A DNA stretch of 5,842 nt from the NCBI GenBank assembly GCA_947454215.1, contig CANGJN010000046.1:1-5842 (forward strand), given 5' to 3'. Positions within the stretch are counted from its first letter, which is position 1. Each line of letters starts with the position of its first letter. Source of the DNA: Neisseriaceae bacterium. GTDB taxonomy: Bacteria > Pseudomonadota > Gammaproteobacteria > Burkholderiales > UBA11063. The translations under genes and the position numbers were made by a program. Under the pieces are notes generated by a model. The model saw nothing but the letters and a program-made list of their open reading frames with translations, was not told the DNA's origin and did not search any database. Positions 1-5,842 of this stretch are shown here, one piece after another.

Positions 1-1826
1 CTCCAAAATGAAGTTGAAATCATATGTTCAATCTCTCTCTCTTTGCCATCTTTTAACTTAATTTTAATTTTTGTTCTAATTTTATCAATAGTGGTATTAT
101 CACCATCATCCTCATGATTTTCTGTTGCAATCTCTGGATGAGTAAGTTTATAAGAATTAGTATACTGATTTTCATCTAGTGCTATTGGGTCTCCATCCCA
201 CTCTGGATCAGCAAAATGTTTATACGCATTAACAAAATCATAAATAGTAAAAAAATCCTTACCATCAAAAGTTCTTGTGCCTCTTCCTACTATTTGTTTA
301 AACTCGATGATAGATTCTACAGGCCTTAATAAAACTATATTTCTTATATTCCTAGCATCAACACCTGTCGATAATTTTTGTGAACTAGTTAATATTGATG
401 GGATGGTTTTTTCGTTATCCTGAAACTCTCTTAAGTACTGCTCTCCTATTTCACCATCATCAGAAGTAACTCGTACGCAATAGTTTGGGTTAGCATTAAC
501 TTTATTCTGGTTTACTAGATCTCTAATTAATCCTGCATGAACTTGGCTTCTGCAAAAAATAATGGTTTTTTCATTTTGGTTCGCATTATTTAAATAAATT
601 TGAACTCTTTTTTCTTCTCTTTCTTTTATTTCTATATCTTTATTAAAGTCTTGCTCAGTATATAGTTTATCATTTTCTACTTTACCCTCAATAACTATAT
701 CGTCCCTAGTATACATATAATCATCTAGAGTTGTTTGAATTCTTTTAACTTTAAATGGAGTTAAGAACCCATCATTAATACCATCTTTTAATGAATATAT
801 ATAAACAGGTTCTCCGAAATATTTGTAAGTATCAATATTATCGTTTCTCTTGGGAGTTGCAGTTAAACCCAATTGGACAGCTGGGGAAAAATATTCTAAA
901 ATTGTTCGCCAATTACTTTCATCGTTAGCTCCACCCCTATGACATTCATCAATAATTATAAAATCAAAATAATCTTTATGGTATTCTCCAAAATATGGCG
1001 TAGAATTGCCATCTTTATCTTTACCACTCATAAAGGTTTGGAAAATAGTAAAAAATATACTGCCATTAGTTGGTGCTTTTCCATTTTTTTTAATTTCATC
1101 GGGTTTTATTCTAACTAAGGCATCTTCTGAAAATGATGAAAATGAATTATAAGCTTGGTCTGCTAAAATATTTCTATCAGTTAAAAATAATATTCTTGGT
1201 TGTCTTTTGCCATCTAATTTTAAGTTCCATCTTGTTTTAAATAATTTCCAAGCAATTTGAAAGGCAATGGCAGTTTTGCCTGTTCCTGTAGCTAAGGTTA
1301 GTAAAATACGTTTTTGATTATTGGCTATGACTCCTAAGACTTTATTGACTGCTATTTCTTGATAATATCTAATCTGCCAATTACCACCTTTATCATCAAA
1401 TGGTATTGTAGCAAATTTATCTCGCCATACATTTTGTTCGGCAAATACCATACTCCATAATTCATCTGGGGTAGGATAAAATTCAATAAAATTTTCATAA
1501 GACGTTTTCATATTAATAGCATAGATTTCTTTACCATTGGTAGAGTATGTAAAATCTAAGTTTAATTTAATAGCATACTCTTTTGCTTGTGCCACACCTT
1601 CGTTATATTCTTGCTCATTACTTTTAGCCTCAATAACGGCTAACTTTATACCTTTATATACCAAAACATAGTCTGCTATAATTTTTTTACCTCGTTTAGC
1701 ACTAGATTGTATTTGACCTGCGGTAATTTGGTATTCTCTAAGGATTTTTGAACCATCAACCACACCCCAACCACATCGTTTTAAGAGTGGGTCAATTAGT
1801 TCTGCTCTAGTTTCTGCTTCATTCAT
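1..1826 (-). CDS. hsdR: Type I restriction enzyme R subunit HsdR, EcoAI/EcoEI-like (C-terminus cut by window edge)
   Basis: This is the ATP-driven translocase and nuclease of a type I RM complex; it cuts DNA when the HsdM-HsdS core meets unmethylated sites. I translated it by hand from the ATG at 1826: 608 codons are open to the left edge with no stop. The N-terminal nuclease domain shows D52, E66-A67-K68 and Q80-x3-Y84, matching the PD-(D/E)xK plus QxxxY pattern of HsdR. The SF2 helicase motor follows: Walker A ATGTGKT at 179-185, DECH at 293-296, TATP at 322-325, motif IV around C425, STGVD at 486-490 and QIVGRGTR at 511-518. The last visible residues, EHMISTSFW, resemble the start of the EcoEI-type C-terminal domain. 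Relatives are roughly 800 residues, so I infer that about 200 are missing. All visible catalytic motifs are intact. It is the last visible gene of the operon and has its own ribosome-binding site. An in-frame TTG at 1832 is a less likely start. Family assignment is secure; the EcoAI/EcoEI subtype is from memory of its sequence style. Confidence 0.96.
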   Translation of the reverse strand, partial: MNEAETRAELIDPLLKRCGWGVVDGSKILREYQITAGQIQSSAKRGKKIIADYVLVYKGIKLAVIEAKSNEQEYNEGVAQAKEYAIKLNLDFTYSTNGKEIYAINMKTSYENFIEFYPTPDELWSMVFAEQNVWRDKFATIPFDDKGGNWQIRYYQEIAVNKVLGVIANNQKRILLTLATGTGKTAIAFQIAWKLFKTRWNLKLDGKRQPRILFLTDRNILADQAYNSFSSFSEDALVRIKPDEIKKNGKAPTNGSIFFTIFQTFMSGKDKDGNSTPYFGEYHKDYFDFIIIDECHRGGANDESNWRTILEYFSPAVQLGLTATPKRNDNIDTYKYFGEPVYIYSLKDGINDGFLTPFKVKRIQTTLDDYMYTRDDIVIEGKVENDKLYTEQDFNKDIEIKEREEKRVQIYLNNANQNEKTIIFCRSQVHAGLIRDLVNQNKVNANPNYCVRVTSDDGEIGEQYLREFQDNEKTIPSILTSSQKLSTGVDARNIRNIVLLRPVESIIEFKQIVGRGTRTFDGKDFFTIYDFVNAYKHFADPEWDGDPIALDENQYTNSYKLTHPEIATENHEDDGDNTTIDKIRTKIKIKLKDGKEREIEHMISTSFW

Positions 1827-1832
1827 ACTCAA

Positions 1833-1838
1833 CTCTTT
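1833..1838 (-). promoter_or_regulatory. Probable ribosome-binding site of hsdR
   Basis: AAAGAG lies six bases before the ATG at 1826, in the only intergenic gap of the window (1827-1849). It is a weak purine-rich match to Shine-Dalgarno, but its spacing supports the ATG over the in-frame TTG at 1832. Unlike the upstream genes, hsdR does not overlap its predecessor, so it probably recruits ribosomes independently. Confidence 0.45.
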
Positions 1839-1849
1839 AAAATAATTAA

Positions 1850-3346
1850 CTACTCAATAATATATGATATTTTAATTTCACTATCAATACTTAAGTTTTT
1901 ACAAATTTTATGCCACTCAACTGCTTTTTGCTTAAATATAAGTGATTTCACTGAAGATAAATTGTTAAGCTTTGTTTTTCTACTTATGCCTAACCAGATA
2001 CAGAATTTTTTTATCTTAAAATTTTCATAAAAAAGACCTTTCTCAGTTTTAACTTTATTAGTAAGTAAATTTAAAGTATTAATTGCTTGATCAAAAACGT
2101 AACTTAATTTTTGTACCGACCCAAATTTAACCGCATAAACAGTTTCATCTTTTTCTAAATCCCAAGCTTCAAATAAATGTTTTTGTGTAGAAGCAAAAGT
2201 TTTATCATACAAATTGTATCCATGTTGATTTGATAACAATTTACTAAAATCACTTTCAACCATTTTTTTTATTTCTGCCATCTCATTATTTGGATTTATT
2301 TGGATCATATCTACAAATGTATTTAATTGATTTACATATTCTTCATTAAATTCAAACCATTTTCCATCTTGTAAAATAATTTTTTCAGTAGGGTGTAAAT
2401 ATTCTATAATAGTCTTAAAATCTTTTCTGTATGTTGGTCTAGTTTCAGTATAAAAATCTATTTTTATATCAAATAAATCTACATCATTTAGTTTTGCAAA
2501 GTTAATAATTGATGGCAAATCTAATGAATCTATTTGTTGAGAATTACTTTTACAGCCTCCTTTAAAAGACAGTTGATATTTATCAGCATTACTAAAATTA
2601 AAATCAACTCCTATAATTGAGTACGTGTCCTCTGAAATATTAACACTTAAATCATCACTGTCTAATAGTAGTTTTAATTCATTGTGTAATTTTTCTATTA
2701 TTTCTTCATCTTTTATATGATTTACTTTTGGTAAATCAAATTTTGATGTTTCTGTTAAACACTCAACAATATGATTCAAAAGTTCTCCAAAATCTAACCA
2801 GTTTATGTCTTTTGTAATTAACAGAGAATCACCAAATTTTGCTTGTTTTGAAAACTGTTTTACTTTATCCTCTGAAATTTTAGCACTGAGATAATCAACA
2901 GATTCACTAACACTTATATCTAATAAAGTTTTTCTTTGATAACTATTTATAGATCTAGTATTGCTACCTCCAAATCTTCTTGCAGATTTTTGTCTAATAT
3001 CCTTTGAGTCTGCTATTTTTGTTGCTAAATTTAAGCCAAAGCCAAGCTCACAAAAGGCTTTAGCATAATGGTGTGATTTACCATAAGTTACAGCAAAACA
3101 ATTTTCAAGATTAGACCAAATAAAAACTCCAAAATACATTTTGTTTCTAATATGTTGGGTTTTTATATCATCTTTGAAATATTTTAGCCAGGGTAATTCA
3201 ATCTCATCTGGATTATTTGAAAAAAAAAACTCGGTTTTCCATCCATTCATATTTTTGGTAAATACAGATGACATCTTGACATCTAAAAGCTTATTCTTAA
3301 ATCCATCAAGACTTTCAAGATTTATCTTAAAAATATTTGCTTTCAT
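1850..3346 (-). CDS. TIGR04141/DUF6119-like sporadically distributed protein in type I RM operon
   Basis: This 498-residue protein has no function I can assign. Its pattern resembles the sporadically distributed TIGR04141 (DUF6119) family: an N-terminal part with YGKSHHYAKAF followed by FGLNLATKIAD (residues 88-113), a middle segment around residues 168-225, a DGKWFEFNEEYVNQL stretch (327-341), and a C-terminal block with YNLYDKTF (377-384), FEAWDLEKDETVYAVKFGS (392-410) and KLSYVFDQAINTL (413-425). The match is from memory, not a search. I see no signal peptide, membrane helix, Walker motif or recognisable nuclease motif, so it is probably cytosolic. Its start overlaps the hsdS stop (ATGA) and it ends 23 bases before hsdR, so it is an integral operon member. 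Such proteins tend to occur beside defence genes; a role as an accessory effector or regulator is only inferred. Its DNA is very AT-rich (about 20-22% GC in 2281-2340, 2461-2520 and 2641-2700). It contains a T10 run on the coding strand at residues 40-43. Confidence 0.65.
   Translation of the reverse strand: MKANIFKINLESLDGFKNKLLDVKMSSVFTKNMNGWKTEFFFSNNPDEIELPWLKYFKDDIKTQHIRNKMYFGVFIWSNLENCFAVTYGKSHHYAKAFCELGFGLNLATKIADSKDIRQKSARRFGGSNTRSINSYQRKTLLDISVSESVDYLSAKISEDKVKQFSKQAKFGDSLLITKDINWLDFGELLNHIVECLTETSKFDLPKVNHIKDEEIIEKLHNELKLLLDSDDLSVNISEDTYSIIGVDFNFSNADKYQLSFKGGCKSNSQQIDSLDLPSIINFAKLNDVDLFDIKIDFYTETRPTYRKDFKTIIEYLHPTEKIILQDGKWFEFNEEYVNQLNTFVDMIQINPNNEMAEIKKMVESDFSKLLSNQHGYNLYDKTFASTQKHLFEAWDLEKDETVYAVKFGSVQKLSYVFDQAINTLNLLTNKVKTEKGLFYENFKIKKFCIWLGISRKTKLNNLSSVKSLIFKQKAVEWHKICKNLSIDSEIKISYIIE
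3220..3229. repeat. Ten-base homopolymer (A10 on plus strand, T10 on coding strand)
   Basis: Ten consecutive identical bases lie inside the DUF6119-like gene, spanning three Phe codons and the first base of the next Ser codon (residues 40-43). It is the longest single-base run in the window; the next longest are eight-base runs near 1084-1091 and 2263-2270. Its position near the 5' end means a one-base slip would truncate the protein early. In this sequence the frame is open. It may be chance in so AT-rich a gene. Confidence 0.9.
3343..3346 (-). promoter_or_regulatory. ATGA stop/start overlap, hsdS fusion to DUF6119-like gene
   Basis: The TGA stop of the MNT-HsdS gene shares bases with the ATG of the DUF6119-like gene. 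No convincing Shine-Dalgarno precedes this ATG (upstream reads AAAGTTAGATGATGT), so translation probably depends on ribosomes finishing hsdS. Confidence 0.85.
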
Positions 3347-4806
3347 ACATCATCTAACTTTAAATTACCGTTGAATGCTTTTTGGAGTATTGATTTTTTC
3401 AGATCTTGTAATTCAATTAATTTCTGCTGATATATAGTTTCTAATTGTTTTGTTTTATCTGATAGTATTGAAAATGTTTTTATAAGTTTTTCTTGGTCTT
3501 GGATTGATTTTGGATATGGAATACTTATGCTTCTTATCAGTGGCATATTTAACCCTCTTCTATCATTTCCACTATCACCAGTTATTGTTCTTAACTCTTG
3601 ATATCTTACTTTTAAATTGTAAAAAATAAATTCTGGCAAAAGTTTTTCTATGTCTTTTGGATAAATACTAACCAGTGATTGATTACAAGTGGCTTTTGTT
3701 CTCAACATTGCCACTGTTCCTCTGGTTTTACCTTGTCCATTTAGGGCAATAATTACAGAATTTACTGGAAGAAATTTTGTATTTGAATTTGCCAAGCCTA
3801 ATTCTGTTATCCTGCCTTTACAATCATATATTTCTATCATATTTACATCACCAGAAACAAGCCATTTAATTTCACCATTATTATAATATTCAGCTTTATT
3901 ACTACTTGGGGTTCCACCAATCATTAAATTACAAATATCACCTATATTTTTATCTTCCCAATCATCACCCCTATTACTAAAGATACTCTGTAAATAACTA
4001 TTAAACAATTCTTTGGCATTTTTGAGGTTTTGCTCTGCATGTTGCTTGGCTTGGTCTATTGCAGAAAATGCTTTATCTAAAATGGATACAATTTTTTGTT
4101 GTTCTGGTAGTGGTATTAATAAAAACTTCTCTTCTTTATAATCTTTAAAATAAATATGAGGAATTGTGCTACCATTTATATATTTTTCAAAATTCATTCC
4201 TAAAAGAAAGTAGTAAAAATATCTTATATCAATATTATCATTTGGAATTAAATACTGTAATGTCCCTATGACAGAAGTAAAGGCATCAAAGATCATGACT
4301 TTACCTACACTAGCTCCGTCTTTTATAATTCCAATGTATGATTTATCTTGATGATAGAAACTTACATGTTTAATTAACCCTTTTGCTCCATATATTGGAT
4401 AAATACCATCAATTTTTTCAATTTTATTTTGAGATATATTTGAAGATGCTTTTTTACACACCTCACCAAGTTTTTTTAATTCCCAACCTTGGTTTAACTC
4501 TTTCTTTCGTTCATAAAATACCTCGCCCACCCTAGTAATATGCTCTTTTAATTTATCATTAGAAATATCGTAATAAACAGATAAATCAATCATATATGGT
4601 AACAATAGCTCATCTAAATCATCAAAAATATCTATTTGTAATTTATAATCTATGTCATTACCAAATAAGGTTAAATCTATATCTGAACCATTCCTATAAT
4701 TACCTTTTGCTCTTGAACCATATAATACAACTTTGTCAATTTGTTTATATTTTTTGAATACTACGTGCATCATATCAATTGTTTTATCTGGCAACCCAAA
4801 TTTCAT
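3343..4806 (-). CDS. hsdS: Fusion of MNT nucleotidyltransferase (MntA-like) with type I specificity subunit HsdS
   Basis: One 487-residue frame joins two normally separate proteins. Residues 1-103 are a minimal nucleotidyltransferase: it opens MKFGLPDKTI and carries G30-S31, ten residues, then D42-I43-D44 (the GS-x10-DxD signature), with a candidate third carboxylate at D74 (YMIDLSVYY) and a typical MNT ending, LKEHITRVGEVFYERK. From about residue 105 (GWELKKLGEVC) a complete HsdS follows: target recognition domain 1 to about 230, the conserved spacer helix IPLPEQQKIVSILDKAFSAI (231-250) continuing to about 276, target recognition domain 2 from DWEDKNIGDIC (282) with GGTPSS (297-302), and a second conserved helix about 435-480 ending LQKAFNGNL. 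HsdS sets the DNA sequence bound by the complex. The MNT half is expected to transfer AMP from ATP, probably onto the HEPN protein encoded just upstream. The ATG overlaps that gene's stop. The start is well chosen because MNT proteins usually begin this way. Domain calls are firm; the functional link is inferred. Confidence 0.93.
   Translation of the reverse strand: MKFGLPDKTIDMMHVVFKKYKQIDKVVLYGSRAKGNYRNGSDIDLTLFGNDIDYKLQIDIFDDLDELLLPYMIDLSVYYDISNDKLKEHITRVGEVFYERKKELNQGWELKKLGEVCKKASSNISQNKIEKIDGIYPIYGAKGLIKHVSFYHQDKSYIGIIKDGASVGKVMIFDAFTSVIGTLQYLIPNDNIDIRYFYYFLLGMNFEKYINGSTIPHIYFKDYKEEKFLLIPLPEQQKIVSILDKAFSAIDQAKQHAEQNLKNAKELFNSYLQSIFSNRGDDWEDKNIGDICNLMIGGTPSSNKAEYYNNGEIKWLVSGDVNMIEIYDCKGRITELGLANSNTKFLPVNSVIIALNGQGKTRGTVAMLRTKATCNQSLVSIYPKDIEKLLPEFIFYNLKVRYQELRTITGDSGNDRRGLNMPLIRSISIPYPKSIQDQEKLIKTFSILSDKTKQLETIYQQKLIELQDLKKSILQKAFNGNLKLDDV
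4803..4806 (-). promoter_or_regulatory. ATGA stop/start overlap, HEPN gene to MNT-hsdS fusion
   Basis: The HEPN stop TGA overlaps the ATG of the fusion. The bases upstream (GAAAAGACAGATTT) contain no strong Shine-Dalgarno, so the antitoxin/HsdS protein is probably made by ribosomes that have just made the HEPN protein. This would tie the amounts of the two partners together. Confidence 0.85.
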
Positions 4807-5222
4807 AAATCTGTCTTTTCTAAAAACCCATTCATTATGACCTGTAGTTTTAAAAACTCTTGATAATAAATAGGGATAACCTCAATGAGTTTTTGTGCAG
4901 TATCCTCATTATAGGTATGCGTTGATAAATTACGTGATTTGATCATATCCATCCAAATTTCACCGCTCTCAATTAAGCCTGTTTTAAATGCCTCTCGAGT
5001 GGTACCTTTTGAGCCTATTATTCCAGTTATCCCCTGATATTCCAAGTAATCCTTAAGAACATTCCATGCTAACTCATGATTATATTCAAAAACCTGAATA
5101 ACTCCTTGCTCCTCAATTATAGACAAAACTCTCTGTTGCATTATCTCTATTCCAAATTTAAGCTGTTTTAAAGCACGAGTAAAATTATTAAATCTCTGCT
5201 TCCAGCGTATATCTTCATTCAT
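4803..5222 (-). CDS. HEPN-domain protein, HI0074 / HepT-like (putative RNase toxin, MNT partner)
   Basis: This 139-residue, probably all-helical cytosolic protein belongs by sequence pattern to the nucleotidyltransferase substrate-binding (HI0074) group of HEPN proteins. Diagnostic stretches are FEYNHELAWNVLKDYLEYQG (45-64), TREAFKTGLIESGEIWMDMI (75-94) and SRNLSTHTYNE (96-106). The last contains R97-x4-H102-x-Y104. In characterised HepT toxins the R and H form the RNase site, and the tyrosine is AMPylated by the MntA partner to switch the toxin off. All three residues are present, so the protein looks active and controllable. Its partner is the next gene, where the MNT domain is fused to HsdS. 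It overlaps both neighbours by ATGA. The toxin-first order matches the HepT-MntA arrangement. GGAT eight bases before the ATG is only a weak ribosome-binding site. An alternative view is that it is merely a substrate-binding subunit, as HI0074 was first described, rather than a toxin. Confidence 0.9.
   Translation of the reverse strand: MNEDIRWKQRFNNFTRALKQLKFGIEIMQQRVLSIIEEQGVIQVFEYNHELAWNVLKDYLEYQGITGIIGSKGTTREAFKTGLIESGEIWMDMIKSRNLSTHTYNEDTAQKLIEVIPIYYQEFLKLQVIMNGFLEKTDL
5219..5222 (-). promoter_or_regulatory. ATGA stop/start overlap, hsdM to HEPN gene
   Basis: The TGA of hsdM shares bases with the ATG of the HEPN gene. This is the first of three consecutive identical four-base overlaps and implies that HEPN translation is coupled to hsdM. 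A weak GGAT lies eight bases upstream of the ATG, within the hsdM coding end. Confidence 0.85.
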
Positions 5223-5842
5223 TTAACTATATCCATTATAGAGTTTAATATTTCAGCACTTTGTTTATCTAACAGCTGCATTTCAGCCAATATTGCTTTT
5301 GGTTCTCTCAATGTGGCTTCTTGTTTTTTATTGGGGTTTTTAGCACTTAAATCATAAGTGGTTTTATCAATATTGGCTATATCAATATTCCATGAATTAT
5401 CACTATCAGCATGTGTTTTTTGGAGTTCAATAAAGTCTGCTAAATCATTTTCATTAAGTGAATTAGTTTTACCCAAATTTCTATCTAAATTAAGTTGATA
5501 AAACCAAACTTTCCTTGTTGCAAAGCCCTTTTCAAAAAATAATACTACGGTCTTAACCCCAGCACCAGTAAATGTGCCACCTGGTAAATCTAGTACCGTA
5601 TGAAGATTACAGTTTTCTAATAAAAACTGCCTTAAACCAATTGAAGCATTATCTGTATTACTTAAAAATGTATTTTTGATAACTACACCAGCTCTGCCAC
5701 CAGCCTTTAATATTTTAATAAAATGTTGTAGAAACAATGATGCTGTTTCACCAGTTTTGATAGGGAAATTTTGCTGGACTTCTGCTCTCTCTTTACCACC
5801 AAATGGAGGATTAGCTAAAATTACATCATATCTATCTTTTTC
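5219..5842 (-). CDS. hsdM: Type I N6-adenine methyltransferase subunit HsdM (N-terminus beyond window edge)
   Basis: This is the DNA methyltransferase subunit of the type I system; two copies with one HsdS methylate adenine in the recognition site and also form the core of the restriction complex. The frame is open from the right edge (codon 5840-5842) to the TGA at 5219, giving 207 residues. The visible part starts EKDRYDVILA and carries the catalytic motif IV NPPF (visible residues 11-14, bases 5801-5812). Next come GGKERAEVQQNFPIKTGETA, then GGRAGVVIKNTF and PGGTFTGAGVKTVVLFFEKG, all typical of HsdM. The C-terminal 45 residues look helical, as expected for the region contacting HsdS. The SAM-binding motif I and the N-terminal helical domain lie outside. 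HsdM is usually near 500 residues, so more than half is missing. There is a TTG at 5737, but coding similarity continues upstream of it, so it is not a start. No frameshift or missing residue is visible. Confidence 0.95.
   Translation of the reverse strand, partial: EKDRYDVILANPPFGGKERAEVQQNFPIKTGETASLFLQHFIKILKAGGRAGVVIKNTFLSNTDNASIGLRQFLLENCNLHTVLDLPGGTFTGAGVKTVVLFFEKGFATRKVWFYQLNLDRNLGKTNSLNENDLADFIELQKTHADSDNSWNIDIANIDKTTYDLSAKNPNKKQEATLREPKAILAEMQLLDKQSAEILNSIMDIVK

Noticed and set aside
1827..1849. Promoter or terminator between the DUF6119-like gene and hsdR
   Set aside because: Only 23 bases are available, with no stem-loop followed by a T run and no pair of -35/-10 boxes; only a weak ribosome-binding site is supportable.
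3141..3374. Plus-strand open frame of 77 codons
   Set aside because: It lies antisense to the DUF6119-like and hsdS genes, has no recognisable protein pattern and is explained as a shadow of the real genes.
3689..3886. Plus-strand open frame of 65 codons inside hsdS
   Set aside because: It is antisense to target recognition domain 2 of HsdS, with no ribosome site or family resemblance.
4440..4560. MNT-HsdS fusion as a sequencing error joining two genes
   Set aside because: Both sides are in one clean frame with conserved residues up to the junction, and no out-of-frame remnant of a stand-alone MNT end or HsdS start is seen; raw reads would still be needed to exclude it fully.
5235..5245. 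TATAAT-like string on the minus strand ahead of the HEPN gene
   Set aside because: It lies within hsdM coding sequence (codons near SIMDIVK), has no convincing -35 partner, and such strings are expected by chance at this base composition.
5219..5737. Short hsdM product starting at 5737
   Set aside because: The codon there is TTG and the frame continues upstream through the catalytic NPPF motif to the window edge, so this is an internal codon of a longer gene.
1..5842. CRISPR array, tRNA, rRNA, insertion sequence or inverted repeats
   Set aside because: No spaced direct repeats, tRNA-like clover pattern, transposase frame or matching terminal repeats were seen; essentially all bases are in the five genes.

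Overview
The window is a stretch of one AT-rich, tightly packed operon read entirely on the minus strand, from high to low coordinates. It encodes a type I restriction-modification (RM) system with extra genes built in. In transcription order it holds: the C-terminal part of hsdM (methyltransferase, running in from the right edge); a small HEPN-type protein of the HI0074/HepT kind; a fused protein with a minimal nucleotidyltransferase (MNT) domain followed by a full two-domain HsdS specificity subunit; a 498-residue protein resembling the sporadically distributed TIGR04141/DUF6119 family; and hsdR (restriction/translocase subunit), which runs off the left edge without its C-terminus. No RNA gene, insertion sequence, CRISPR array, promoter or terminator was found. 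The only non-coding sequence is 23 bases (1827-1849) in front of hsdR.

The first three gene junctions are each a four-base ATGA overlap, where the stop of one gene shares bases with the start of the next. hsdM, the HEPN gene, the MNT-hsdS fusion and the DUF6119-like gene therefore look translationally coupled. hsdR has its own weak ribosome-binding site. The transcript must start upstream of hsdM, outside the window.

The most notable point is that the two halves of a HEPN/MNT toxin-antitoxin module sit between hsdM and hsdS, with the antitoxin half covalently joined to the DNA-recognition subunit. Both halves keep their signature residues: R-x4-H-x-Y in the HEPN protein and GS-x10-DxD in the MNT domain. 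In the characterised HepT/MntA pair, MntA AMPylates the tyrosine of the HepT motif and silences its RNase. If that holds here, the neutralising enzyme is physically part of the methyltransferase/restriction complex. Loss or disturbance of HsdS could then release a growth-stopping RNase. This is inference and has not been shown.

Organism: the sequence suggests an AT-rich Gram-negative bacterium using the standard genetic code, with TGG for Trp, and TGA and TAG as stops. The HsdM and HsdR sequences are of the EcoAI/EcoEI-like type common in Proteobacteria, but RM genes transfer widely and I cannot name a host. The DUF6119-like gene is visibly more AT-rich than hsdR or hsdM, consistent with a mosaic locus.
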